Assembly (NCBI GenBank): GCA_041635755.1
Contig: JBFKUL010000051.1
Location: 1-14,697, forward strand
Length of the DNA stretch: 14,697 nucleotides
DNA from: JBFKUL01 sp041635755
GTDB lineage: Bacteria; Pseudomonadota; Gammaproteobacteria; Burkholderiales; SG8-39
Direction: 5' to 3'
The translations under genes were made by a program, and so were the position numbers. Below are positions 6,520-13,638 of this stretch, one piece after another (position 1 is the stretch's first letter; the number at the start of each line of letters is the position of its first letter). Under the pieces are notes generated by a model. That model saw only the letters and a list, made by a program, of their open reading frames with translations, was not told the origin of the DNA and searched no databases.

Positions 6520-7719
6520 ATGACATCGCTCCGCGACAAGCGAATTCTGCTCGGCATGACCGGTGGCATTGCCGCGTTCAAGTCGGCCGAGCTCGTGCGC
6601 CTGCTGGTGAAGGCGGGCGCGAATGTGCGCGTGGTGATGACCGATGCGGCGACCCGCTTCGTCACCCCGGTGACCATGCAGGCGCTCTCGGGGCAGCCGG
6701 TGTACTCGGATCTGTGGGATCCGAGTGTCGCCGACAACATGGGGCATATCGAGCTTTCGCGCGACCGCGAACTGATCCTGGTGGCGCCGGCAAGCGCCGA
6801 CTTCATGGCGAAAGTCGCGCTCGGTTTGGCGGACGATCTGCTGTCGACCTTGGCCCTGGCGCGCCGCTGTCCGTTGATGCTGGCGCCGGCGATGAACGTT
6901 GAGATGTGGGACAACCCGGCGACACATCGGAACGTTCTCGCGCTGCGCGATGACGGGGTGCTCGTGGCCGGACCAGGAGCGGGCGACCAGGCCTGCGGCG
7001 AGACCGGCATGGGGCGCATGCTCGAGGCCGCCGAGCTGCTGGAAGCGGTGGAGTCGTTTTTTCAGCCCAAGGTGCTTGCTGGCAAGCGCGTGCTGGTCAC
7101 CGCCGGGCCGACTGAGGAGCCGATCGATCCGGTGCGGGTCATTACCAACTTGAGTTCCGGCAAGATGGGCTTTTCGGTTGCGCGCGCGGCACGCGAGGCG
7201 GGCGCGGAGGTGACACTGGTCAGTGGACCGGTCGCGCTTGCGTCGCCGGCGGGCGTGGCGCGCGTCGATGTACGCAGCGCCGACGCAATGTTCGATGCGG
7301 TCAAGGCGGTGGCCGGAGCGTGCGACATCTTCGTTTCGGTGGCTGCGGTCGCCGACTACAAGGTGAAGAATGCCTCCAGGGAGAAGATCAAGAAGAGCGA
7401 CGGCAAGCCGATGTCGCTCGAACTGGAACCCAACCCGGACATTCTGTCGTACATGGCGAGTCTGCCCAAGCCGCCGTTTTGCGTCGGCTTCGCCGCCGAG
7501 AGCGAAAACCTTGCGGCGAACGCCAAGGCAAAGCGAGCGAAGAAGAAGGTGCCGCTGCTCGCGGCAAACCTGGCTCAGGAGGCATTGGGCGCCGACGAGA
7601 ACGCTGTAACCCTGTTCGACGATCGCGGCGAGCACCCGCTCGGCCGCGGTCCCAAGATCGAGGTCGCGCGCAAGCTCGTGATGCACATTGCCGGCATGCT
7701 CGCCGACAAGAAGCGTTAG
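6520..7719 (+). CDS. coaBC: Bifunctional phosphopantothenoylcysteine decarboxylase / phosphopantothenate-cysteine ligase
   Basis: CoaBC (Dfp) catalyses two consecutive steps of coenzyme A synthesis: joining 4'-phosphopantothenate to cysteine (CoaB) and decarboxylating the product to 4'-phosphopantetheine (CoaC). The protein has 399 residues, as usual. The N-terminal flavin-dependent CoaC domain shows GMTGGIAAFKSAELVRLL, the active-site His77 in GHIELS, PAMNVEMW with Asn126, and the reductive cysteine Cys159 in ACGETGMGRM. The CoaB domain begins near residue 188 with VLVTAGPTEEPIDPVR and NLSSGKMG, and has AAVADYKVK further on. The ATG at 6520 gives the normal N-terminus; the longer open frame to 6409 would run into the radC coding region. 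It is followed at 62 nt by dut, the same pairing as in E. coli. Confidence 0.96.
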   Translation: MTSLRDKRILLGMTGGIAAFKSAELVRLLVKAGANVRVVMTDAATRFVTPVTMQALSGQPVYSDLWDPSVADNMGHIELSRDRELILVAPASADFMAKVALGLADDLLSTLALARRCPLMLAPAMNVEMWDNPATHRNVLALRDDGVLVAGPGAGDQACGETGMGRMLEAAELLEAVESFFQPKVLAGKRVLVTAGPTEEPIDPVRVITNLSSGKMGFSVARAAREAGAEVTLVSGPVALASPAGVARVDVRSADAMFDAVKAVAGACDIFVSVAAVADYKVKNASREKIKKSDGKPMSLELEPNPDILSYMASLPKPPFCVGFAAESENLAANAKAKRAKKKVPLLAANLAQEALGADENAVTLFDDRGEHPLGRGPKIEVARKLVMHIAGMLADKKR

Positions 7720-7781
7720 ACCGAACTCGGGCGAGCGTGCGTTCGCCTTCTTAGTCAAGAATGTAAAGGGCACGCAGAAGC

Positions 7782-8228
7782 ATGAAAAGCCTCGAGATGA
7801 AGATCCTCGACGAGAGAATTCGCAGCATGCTTCCGCATTACGCCACGTCGGGCGCGGCCGGGCTCGATCTGCGAGCCTGCATCGACGAGCCCCTGACGCT
7901 GCAGGCTGGGGCGAGCGAGCTGGTGCCCTCCGGCATCGCCATCCACATCGGCGACCCGGGATACGCCGCCGTCGTCCTGCCGCGTTCGGGCCTGGGCGTG
8001 AAGCACGGCATCGTACTTGGCAATCTGGTCGGGCTGATCGATTCCGATTACCAGGGGCAGGTCCTGGTGTCGCTCTGGAACCGTGGCCAGGCCCCATTCA
8101 CGGTTCAACCGCTTGACCGTATCGCGCAGCTCGTCGTGGTGCCGGTGGCGCAGGTCGAGCTCAGGGTGGTCGAGGAATTCGAGGCATCCAGCCGAGGCGG
8201 ATCCGGTTTCGGCAGTACGGGGCGTTGA
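7782..8228 (+). CDS. dut: Deoxyuridine 5'-triphosphate nucleotidohydrolase (dUTPase)
   Basis: Dut hydrolyses dUTP to dUMP and pyrophosphate, keeping uracil out of DNA and supplying the dTMP precursor. The 148-residue protein is a standard homotrimeric dUTPase with all five motifs: AAGLDLRA (25-32), PRSGLG (67-72), GLIDSDYQG (84-92) with the likely catalytic Asp87 and the uracil-facing Tyr90, PLDRIAQLVV (110-119), and the glycine-rich C-terminal arm RGGSGFGSTG (138-147). The ATG at 7782 is used; a second ATG at 7797 is possible and gives MKILDERI, also a common dUTPase start. The Shine-Dalgarno sequence is weak. The stop is directly followed by the ATG of a cytochrome frame (TGAATG). Confidence 0.96.
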   Translation: MKSLEMKILDERIRSMLPHYATSGAAGLDLRACIDEPLTLQAGASELVPSGIAIHIGDPGYAAVVLPRSGLGVKHGIVLGNLVGLIDSDYQGQVLVSLWNRGQAPFTVQPLDRIAQLVVVPVAQVELRVVEEFEASSRGGSGFGSTGR

Positions 8229-8891
8229 ATGCGCCTGGTCGCGTTGGATCGTCGGCGTGCGGCGAGACGCACCTTGTCGATGACGGCCATCTGGCGGACT
8301 ACAGTTGCGCTCCTGCTAAGCGGGTTTGTATGCGCGACCGCCGGCGCGGACGGGGCGGCACTCGAGCGCGCGCGAAAAATCGTCGCCGGCAGTTGTTTCC
8401 TGTGCCACGGGATGGAAGGCGAGGCGGCGAGCGAACTCTCGCCTCGACTGGCCGCACAGAATGCCGAGTACATCGCCAAGCAGCTGGCGAATTTCAAGAG
8501 CGGCGAGCGCAAGAGCAGCACCATGCGGCCCTTGGTGGCGCCGCTGTCGACGGAAGACATGCGCGCGCTCGGACTTTATTTCAGCCTGCAGCCGTCGCAG
8601 CCGCATGCGCCGACCGACGCGGCACTTGCCGCGCGTGGCAGAACGATCTATGAACGCGGCGGTGCCGCGACCGAGGTCGCTGCGTGCATCGGCTGCCACG
8701 GCGAGCGCGGCCACGGCTCCGAGCGCCTGCCGCGCCTGGCCGGACAGGTGGCCTCGTACCTTGAGACGCAGCTTCGTCGCTTTGGGACACGTGAGCGGAC
8801 CAATGACAATGCGGTGATGCATTCGATCGCCCTGCGCATGAGCGAAGCCGAGATGCGCGCGGTGGCCGAATATCTCAGTTCGCTGGACTGA
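8229..8891 (+). CDS. Dihaem c-type cytochrome, cytochrome c4-like
   Basis: The predicted product is a periplasmic electron carrier. There are two covalent haem sites, CFLCH at residues 56-60 and CIGCH at 153-157. Each starts a repeated c4-type half: CxxCH, then Y-KQL-F-GER or YLETQLRRFGTRER, then a distal Met (Met99 in TMRPL, Met197 in VMHSIA), then a closing helix with L-YF or AEYL. Cytochromes c4 typically carry electrons to terminal oxidases. The start is uncertain. The ATG at 8229 abuts the dut stop and favours translational coupling, but it puts an unusually long basic segment before the signal sequence. The ATG at 8280 (MTAIWRTTVALLLSGFVCA) gives a conventional Sec signal but lacks a Shine-Dalgarno sequence. 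Cleavage is likely around residues 40-41. The gene converges on fccB. Confidence 0.88.
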   Translation: MRLVALDRRRAARRTLSMTAIWRTTVALLLSGFVCATAGADGAALERARKIVAGSCFLCHGMEGEAASELSPRLAAQNAEYIAKQLANFKSGERKSSTMRPLVAPLSTEDMRALGLYFSLQPSQPHAPTDAALAARGRTIYERGGAATEVAACIGCHGERGHGSERLPRLAGQVASYLETQLRRFGTRERTNDNAVMHSIALRMSEAEMRAVAEYLSSLD

Positions 8892-8901
8892 GCCGGGCGC
8901 C

Positions 8902-8932
8902 GAAAGAAAACGGCGGCCTGCTAGGGCCGCCG
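8902..8932 (-). terminator. Rho-independent terminator after fccB
   Basis: A perfect 8-bp stem, CGGCGGCC (8911-8918) with GGCCGCCG (8925-8932), has a 6-nt loop. Read on the - strand it is followed by TTTTCTTTC, the U-rich tail expected for ending the fccA-fccB transcript 25 nt after the fccB stop. On the + strand no T-run follows, so it would act poorly for the cytochrome c4-like gene. Confidence 0.75.
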
Positions 8933-8957
8933 CAGGCAGTTGCTGCTCGGGTGCAGG

Positions 8958-10226
8958 CTAGCCGAACATGTCGGCCCAGATGTTCTGCGCCCAGGCCCAG
9001 GCGAACTTGCCTTCCAGCTCGTTGCGAGCCGAGGACACGCCGCCGGCGCCCTTTACCGGGATGAGCGTGCTTTGACCGCTGTCCCACTGGTGCACCGACG
9101 CGACGTGGACCACCTCGCTGCTGGAAACGTAGCTGTAGCACGTATTCGTCACCACCGGGCTGGGGTTGGGCGCCTGGCCGTTGATCATTGCAATCACGGC
9201 GGCTGCGCAGACCTTTGCCTGCTGATTCGCCATGTGGCCGGACTTCGGCATTCCCGGGGCCGAGAGCGTTGCATCACCCAGGACATGCACGTTCTTTGCC
9301 ACTTTCGATTCGCAGCTGCGCCAGTCGACGTCGCACCAGCGGTCGTTGTGGGTGATCAGGCCCGCCTTTACCGCGATCTCTCCGGCTCGATGCGGCGGAA
9401 TGACGTTCAGCACATCGCCTTTGATGGTGTCGAACTCTGTGCGCACGCTCATTGCGGCCCCGTCCACCGCAACGACCCGAGCCTGCCCCCGGTACTCGAT
9501 CATGCCCGGGTACAGGTCTGCCCACGCTTTCTTGAAGAGCGGTCCCTTTGAGGTCACGTCCGGGTTCGCGTCGAGCGCGAGGATCTTCGAGCGCGGCTTC
9601 GCGACCTTGAAGTAGCTCGCGACCTGGCTGATACGCTCGTACGGGCCCGGCGGGCAGCGGTACGGCGCAGGCGGAATCGCGATCAGGTAGACACCGCCGT
9701 CCGCGATGCGCTCGAGCTGCGCTCGCAACTCGACGGTCTGCGGACCCGCCTTCCAGGCGTGCACCACGCGGCGCGACTGCATCGCGGCAGCGTAGCCGCC
9801 GATCTGGTCGTACATGAAGTCGATACCGGGAGACACGATCAGCCGGTCGTAGGACAGATCGCCGCCACGAGAGAGCCGCACGACGCGCTTGGCAGCGTCC
9901 ACCGCAACGGCCTCGTCGTTCACGACGCGTACCCCGAGCCGGCGCAGGCCGTCATAGCTGCGCTGGGTCTCCTCGATCTTGCGATGGCCCCCGATCACGA
10001 GGTTCGACATCGGGCAGGACGTGAATCCAGTTTCGCGATCGACCATCACGACCTCGATGCCGGGATCCCACATGCGAATGTAATGCGCGGCCGTTGCGCC
10101 GCCGAAGCCCGCGCCAATCACTACCACGCGCCCCTTGGACGCCCCCATGCCCGCGCAGCCGGCGAGCGACAATGCCGTCGCCGCGCCCGCAACTTTGAGA
10201 AAATCGCGTCGCTTGAACTGTTCCAT
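8958..10226 (-). CDS. fccB: Flavocytochrome c sulfide dehydrogenase, flavoprotein subunit
   Basis: FccB oxidises sulfide in the periplasm and passes electrons to its cytochrome partner. The 422-residue protein starts with a twin-arginine-like signal (KRRDFLKVAGAATALSLAGC) that ends in a lipobox-like LAGC, Cys24. The FAD-binding Rossmann fold follows at 34-46 (VVVIGAGFGGATA). Cys71 in TSCPMSNLVIGG matches the cysteine that binds FAD covalently in Allochromatium FccB. Cys191 in YRCPPGPYER and Cys363 in NTCYSYV match the redox-active disulfide. NVHVLGDAT (312-320) is the second FAD contact, and the C-terminal region fits the FCSD flavin-binding domain. AGGGGGA before the ATG is a good Shine-Dalgarno sequence, and fccA ends 9 nt upstream. 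A SoxF-type role with thiosulfate-oxidation proteins is possible, but no sox gene lies here. Confidence 0.92.
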   Translation of the reverse strand: MEQFKRRDFLKVAGAATALSLAGCAGMGASKGRVVVIGAGFGGATAAHYIRMWDPGIEVVMVDRETGFTSCPMSNLVIGGHRKIEETQRSYDGLRRLGVRVVNDEAVAVDAAKRVVRLSRGGDLSYDRLIVSPGIDFMYDQIGGYAAAMQSRRVVHAWKAGPQTVELRAQLERIADGGVYLIAIPPAPYRCPPGPYERISQVASYFKVAKPRSKILALDANPDVTSKGPLFKKAWADLYPGMIEYRGQARVVAVDGAAMSVRTEFDTIKGDVLNVIPPHRAGEIAVKAGLITHNDRWCDVDWRSCESKVAKNVHVLGDATLSAPGMPKSGHMANQQAKVCAAAVIAMINGQAPNPSPVVTNTCYSYVSSSEVVHVASVHQWDSGQSTLIPVKGAGGVSSARNELEGKFAWAWAQNIWADMFG

Positions 10227-10235
10227 GTGGTCCCC

Positions 10236-10544
10236 CTATCGCTTTGCCGGCAGCGCCGAGAAGTAGTTTCCCAGCACTTCGATCTGCTGGTCCGTATAGC
10301 CCTTGGCGAGCTGGTGCATGATCGTCGCCGGCTTTGCGCCGCTGCGGAATTCATCCATCTTGCGAATCAGGTCCGCCTTCGGCATCCCGGCCAGCGGCTC
10401 CATTCCGCCTACGCTGCGTCCGTCAGTGCCGTGGCAATTGGCGCAGGTCGCCGCAAGGCTGCGGGCAACCATCCTGTCGTCTGCGGCTGCGGCCAGCGGC
10501 GTCGCGCAAGCAGCCGCAACGGCGATCATCGTGCAGAGTTTCAT
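10236..10544 (-). CDS. fccA: Monohaem c-type cytochrome, FCSD cytochrome subunit
   Basis: This 102-residue secreted cytochrome should accept electrons from FccB. A Sec signal peptide (MKLCTMIAVAAACATPLAAA) precedes a short mature protein with one haem site, CANCH at residues 34-38. The distal ligand is probably Met76 in PATIMHQLAKGYTDQQIEVL, a segment highly typical of FccA-type subunits. Allochromatium FccA has two haems; single-haem versions are known in Thiobacillus-like bacteria, and this is of that kind. The ATG at 10544 is selected by the signal peptide and by a strong Shine-Dalgarno sequence, GGAGG (10556-10552). A longer frame to 10643 only adds unconserved residues. It forms a two-gene unit with fccB. 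Confidence 0.9.
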   Translation of the reverse strand: MKLCTMIAVAAACATPLAAAADDRMVARSLAATCANCHGTDGRSVGGMEPLAGMPKADLIRKMDEFRSGAKPATIMHQLAKGYTDQQIEVLGNYFSALPAKR

Positions 10545-10589
10545 CGGCAAGCCTCCTGTCGGGAGTGGTCGAACTACGGGAACCGAAAA

Positions 10590-10618
10590 AGTCTCGTCGT
10601 ACTGGCGGTAGCCGTCAA
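10590..10618 (-). promoter_or_regulatory. Possible sigma70 promoter of fccA-fccB
   Basis: On the - strand, -35 TTGACG (10618-10613) and a weak -10 GAGACT (10595-10590) are 17 nt apart. They sit just downstream of the clpA terminator and would give a leader of about 40 nt that includes the fccA Shine-Dalgarno sequence. The -35 is strong and the -10 poor, which fits a promoter that depends on an activator. Confidence 0.35.
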
Positions 10619-10645
10619 GCCCTGCAAGATTGCTTCGGGTCATGA

Positions 10646-10677
10646 AAACAAAAAAAAGCCGCGCTCTCGAGCGCGGC
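10646..10677 (-). terminator. Rho-independent terminator after clpA
   Basis: The stem GCCGCGCT (10658-10665) pairs with AGCGCGGC (10670-10677) around a CTCG loop. Read on the - strand it is followed by TTTTTTTGTTTT. It lies 23 nt past the clpA stop and separates clpS-clpA from the fccA-fccB unit on the same strand. Confidence 0.88.
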
Positions 10678-10700
10678 CTTCATTTTGAGCGTAAGCGGGT

Positions 10701-12962
10701 TTAGGCGACCGTCGCCGGCTCCTCCTCGAAGCGCAGAACGACCTTTTCCGCGTCCTCGACGTCAATGGTGACCTTGCCGCCCTGCACCAGGCGCCCGAAC
10801 AGCAACTCGTCAGCAAGCGCACGACGCACCGTGTCCTGAATCAGGCGCGCCATCGGGCGCGCGCCCATCAGCGGATCGAAGCCCTTCTTCGCCAGGTGCT
10901 CCTTGAGGCGATCGGTAAACTGCGCCTCGACCTTCTTCTCCTGCAGCTGCTCCTCGAGTTGCATCAGGAACTTGTCGACCACCCGCATAATGATGTCGTG
11001 GTCGAGCGCGCGGAACGAGATCGTCGCATCCAGCCTGTTCCGGAACTCGGGCGTGAACATGCGCTTGATCGCTTCCATCTCGTCACCGGCCTGCTTGGAG
11101 ACGGTGAAGCCCATCGAGTTCTTGGCCAGCGACTCCGCGCCCGCGTTGGTGGTCATGATGATGACCACGTTGCGGAAGTCGGCCTTCCGGCCGTTGTTGT
11201 CGGTCAGCGTTCCATGGTCCATGACCTGCAGCAGGATGTTGAAGATGTCCGGGTGCGCTTTTTCGATCTCGTCGAGCAGCAGCACGGAGTAGGGCTTCTT
11301 GGTGATTGCCTCGGTCATGAGCCCGCCCTGCTCGAAGCCGACGTATCCAGGGGGCGCGCCGATCAGGCGGCTCACTGCATGGCGTTCCATGTACTCGGAC
11401 ATGTCGAAGCGGATCAGCTCGATGCCCATGCAATACGCAAGCTGGCGCGCAACCTCGGTTTTGCCGACCCCCGTCGGCCCGGAGAACAGGAAGTTGCCGA
11501 TGGGCTTCTGCGGATTGCCCAGGCCCGAGCGCGCCATCTTGATGGCCGCCCCGAGCGCTTCGATCGCCTTGTCCTGGCCGAACACGGTCGCCTTGAGGTC
11601 ACGTTCGAGGTTGGCGAGCGCACTACGATCATCGGTCGAGACGCTGCGCGGCGGGATGCGCGCGATCTTGGCAATAATCTCCTCGATCTCGCCCTTGCCG
11701 ATGATCTTCTTCTGTTTGCTCTTGGGCGCGATACGCTGCGCGGCGCCCGCCTCGTCGATCACGTCGATCGCCTTGTCGGGCAGGTGCCGGTCGTTGATGT
11801 AGCGCGCCGAAAGCTCAGCCGCCGTGGTCAGCGCGCTCGATGTGTACTTGACGCTGTGGTGGGCTTCGAAGCGCGTCTTCAACCCCTTGAGGATCTCGAC
11901 GGTTTCGTGGATCGAGGGCTCGACCACATCAATCTTCTGGAAGCGGCGCGACAGCGCATGGTCCTTCTCGAACACGCCGCGGTACTCGGTATAGGTGGTG
12001 GCGCCGATGCATTTCAGCTGCCCGGTGGAGAGCGCCGGCTTGAGCAGATTCGACGCATCGAGCGTGCCCCCGGACGCGGCGCCGGCACCGATCACCGTGT
12101 GGATCTCGTCGATGAACAGAATCGCGTTCGGGTTGTCGACCAACTGCTTGAGCACCGCCTTTAGGCGCTGCTCGAAATCGCCGCGGTACTTGGTGCCCGC
12201 GAGAAGGGCACCCATGTCGAGCGCGTATACGGTGCACTTCGCCAGCAGGTCGGGCACCGAGTTCTCGAAGATACGGCGCGCCAGCCCCTCGGCAATGGCG
12301 GTCTTGCCGACGCCCGCCTCGCCCACCAGCAGGGGGTTGTTTTTGCGGCGACGGCACAGGGTCTGTATGACCCGCTCAAGCTCCCGGTCGCGCCCGATCA
12401 GCGGATCGATCTTGCCCGCGAGCGCCAGCGCGTTCAGGTTCTGCGTGTAGTTGTCGAGCGGGCTGTTCGAGGTCTGGGCCTCGCCTTCCTGGTCGGTCTC
12501 CTGCTCCGCCTTGCCCGAGTGGGGTTGCGGCGCCTTGGTGATGCCGTGCGAAATGTAGTTGACCACGTCCAGCCGCGTCACGCCCTGCTGCTGCAGGAAG
12601 TACACCGCGTGCGAGTCCTTTTCGCCGAAGATCGCGACCAGCACGTTGGCGCCGTTCACTTCCTTCTTGCCGGAGGACTGGACGTGCAGGATGGCGCGCT
12701 GGATGACGCGCTGAAATCCGAGCGTCGGCTGCGTGTCGACCTCGCGATCGGCGGCAATGCGGGGGGTTTGCTCGGCGATGTGCTGCGTCAGGCCCTTGCG
12801 CAGCTCATCGATGTCGGCGCCGCAGGCGCGCAGCACTTCAGCGGCCGTCGGATTGTCCAGCAGCGCCAGCAGCAGGTGCTCGACGGTGATGAATTCGTGG
12901 CGCTTCTGGCGCGCGTCGACGAACGCCATGTGCAGGCTGACTTCGAGCTCCTGGGCAATCAT
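10701..12962 (-). CDS. clpA: ATP-dependent Clp protease ATP-binding subunit ClpA
   Basis: ClpA is the hexameric AAA+ unfoldase that threads proteins into ClpP. The 753-residue length is normal. The N-domain (1-140) is the double Clp-N repeat that binds ClpS. The first AAA+ module has Walker A GEAGVGKT at 214-221 and Walker B ILFIDEIH at 281-288. The second has GPTGVGKT at 495-502 and LLLDEIEK at 561-568, followed by the arginine-finger region FTPEFRNRLD and a GARPMARLIQ sensor-2 region. No ClpB-type coiled coil is inserted between the modules. The ClpP-docking loop, IGL in E. coli ClpA, reads Met617-Gly-Phe here. The ATG lies 1 nt past the clpS stop, with GGAGG inside clpS, so translation is probably coupled. 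A terminator follows the gene. Confidence 0.97.
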   Translation of the reverse strand: MIAQELEVSLHMAFVDARQKRHEFITVEHLLLALLDNPTAAEVLRACGADIDELRKGLTQHIAEQTPRIAADREVDTQPTLGFQRVIQRAILHVQSSGKKEVNGANVLVAIFGEKDSHAVYFLQQQGVTRLDVVNYISHGITKAPQPHSGKAEQETDQEGEAQTSNSPLDNYTQNLNALALAGKIDPLIGRDRELERVIQTLCRRRKNNPLLVGEAGVGKTAIAEGLARRIFENSVPDLLAKCTVYALDMGALLAGTKYRGDFEQRLKAVLKQLVDNPNAILFIDEIHTVIGAGAASGGTLDASNLLKPALSTGQLKCIGATTYTEYRGVFEKDHALSRRFQKIDVVEPSIHETVEILKGLKTRFEAHHSVKYTSSALTTAAELSARYINDRHLPDKAIDVIDEAGAAQRIAPKSKQKKIIGKGEIEEIIAKIARIPPRSVSTDDRSALANLERDLKATVFGQDKAIEALGAAIKMARSGLGNPQKPIGNFLFSGPTGVGKTEVARQLAYCMGIELIRFDMSEYMERHAVSRLIGAPPGYVGFEQGGLMTEAITKKPYSVLLLDEIEKAHPDIFNILLQVMDHGTLTDNNGRKADFRNVVIIMTTNAGAESLAKNSMGFTVSKQAGDEMEAIKRMFTPEFRNRLDATISFRALDHDIIMRVVDKFLMQLEEQLQEKKVEAQFTDRLKEHLAKKGFDPLMGARPMARLIQDTVRRALADELLFGRLVQGGKVTIDVEDAEKVVLRFEEEPATVA

Positions 12963-12963
12963 C

Positions 12964-13272
12964 CTACGTTTCCTCCATCACGCACTGCAGCGGATGCTGA
13001 TACTTACGCGAATACGCGGCCACCTGCTGCACCTTCGTTGCAGCCACGTCGCGAGGATACACCCCGCACACGCCGATTCCTTCCCGGTGCACCTTGAGCA
13101 TGACTTGGGTCGCCCGCTCTCGCGTCATGCTGAAGAATTTCTGCAGCACCAGCACCACAAATTCCATCGGCGTGTAGTCGTCGTTTAACAGCATGACCTT
13201 GAACATCGGAGGCGGCTTGATCTTCGCCTTCCGTACCTCAAGTACCGCATCGTCCTTGAACTGCGTCGCCAT
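12964..13272 (-). CDS. clpS: ATP-dependent Clp protease adaptor protein ClpS
   Basis: ClpS recognises N-degron substrates (Phe, Leu, Trp or Tyr at the N-terminus) and hands them to ClpA. The 102-residue protein has a flexible N-terminal tail of about 20 residues, then the conserved core: PPPMFKVMLLNDDYTPMEFV, with the NDDYTPMEFV lining of the substrate pocket at 30-39, then VHREGIGVCGVYPRDVAATK. Position and order with clpA are the classic arrangement. The start MATQFKDDAVLEV gives a standard length. The upstream spacer to the cold-shock gene is 366 nt and holds its probable promoter. Confidence 0.97.
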   Translation of the reverse strand: MATQFKDDAVLEVRKAKIKPPPMFKVMLLNDDYTPMEFVVLVLQKFFSMTRERATQVMLKVHREGIGVCGVYPRDVAATKVQQVAAYSRKYQHPLQCVMEET

Positions 13273-13390
13273 ACTGCCTGCCTACTTCGCGCCGTCTAGT
13301 CCAATTAGATCGGACATGCCGTTGGTTCGCTTGTTCCGCTCCGTTATGTCGTGGTGAGTCGCGTTGCCCTGGCTCGTCCAGCCTCAAGCT

Positions 13391-13419
13391 ATCCTAATCA
13401 ATGTGCAGACCCGGTGCAA
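13391..13419 (-). promoter_or_regulatory. Possible sigma70 promoter of clpS-clpA
   Basis: On the - strand, -35 TTGCAC (13419-13414) and -10 TAGGAT (13396-13391) are separated by the ideal 17 nt, about 118 nt before the clpS start. The matches are three of six and four of six, so this is only a candidate. Confidence 0.35.
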
Positions 13420-13590
13420 CGCGATCCGGGGACAAACGTGGTGCTTTTGGCACGCCTAGTGCCGTCGCGCCCTCTGGGGGCGGCTCTTGACGGGGCGGGG
13501 CGGGGCCGGTAAAAGGCGGCTGTGTTTGGATTCAGGCTGTCTGTTTGCCATCTTGTAGGGGGCGGCGGGGTCGTGAAGTTCAGGCATGGC

Positions 13591-13607
13591 TCGGGCGTGC
13601 CGCCCGA
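13591..13607 (+). promoter_or_regulatory. Hairpin in the presumed cold-shock mRNA leader
   Basis: TCGGGC pairs with GCCCGA around GTGCC, a 6-bp stem that ends 18 nt before the GGAAGGA Shine-Dalgarno sequence of the cold-shock gene. Cold-shock mRNAs often have structured leaders that change with temperature. Whether this one does is unknown. Confidence 0.3.
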
Positions 13608-13638
13608 ATGGTCTATCAATCAGTGGGAAGGAACGACG

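Larger units (their letters stand above)
13273..13638. other. 366-nt divergent spacer between clpS and the cold-shock gene
   Basis: No protein gene or tRNA is supported here. The stretch should carry two divergent promoters and two leaders. Elements visible are a candidate clpS promoter (13391-13419), the inverted repeat GGCAC-GCCTA-GTGCC (13449-13463), a G-rich tract with runs of four to five G's (13476-13505), and a hairpin in the presumed cold-shock leader (13591-13607). I could not find a convincing promoter for the cold-shock gene itself. Confidence 0.6.

Noticed and set aside
7720..7781. Terminator between coaBC and dut (GGCGA ... TCGCC hairpin at about 7732-7749)
   Set aside because: The stem is only 5 bp and no T-run follows, so co-transcription of coaBC and dut is more likely.
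6415..8097. 560-codon open frame on the - strand opposite coaBC and dut
   Set aside because: It is antisense to two certain genes, has Arg/His/Gly-rich composition typical of a shadow frame in GC-rich DNA, and shows no recognisable domain.
10896..12164. 422-codon open frame on the + strand opposite clpA
   Set aside because: Antisense shadow of clpA: codon-position bias in GC-rich coding DNA keeps this frame open. No motif and no Shine-Dalgarno sequence support it.
13522..13638. N-terminal extension of the cold-shock protein from an ATG at 13522
   Set aside because: Single-domain cold-shock proteins begin right before VKWFN, and the ATG at 13639 has a strong Shine-Dalgarno sequence.
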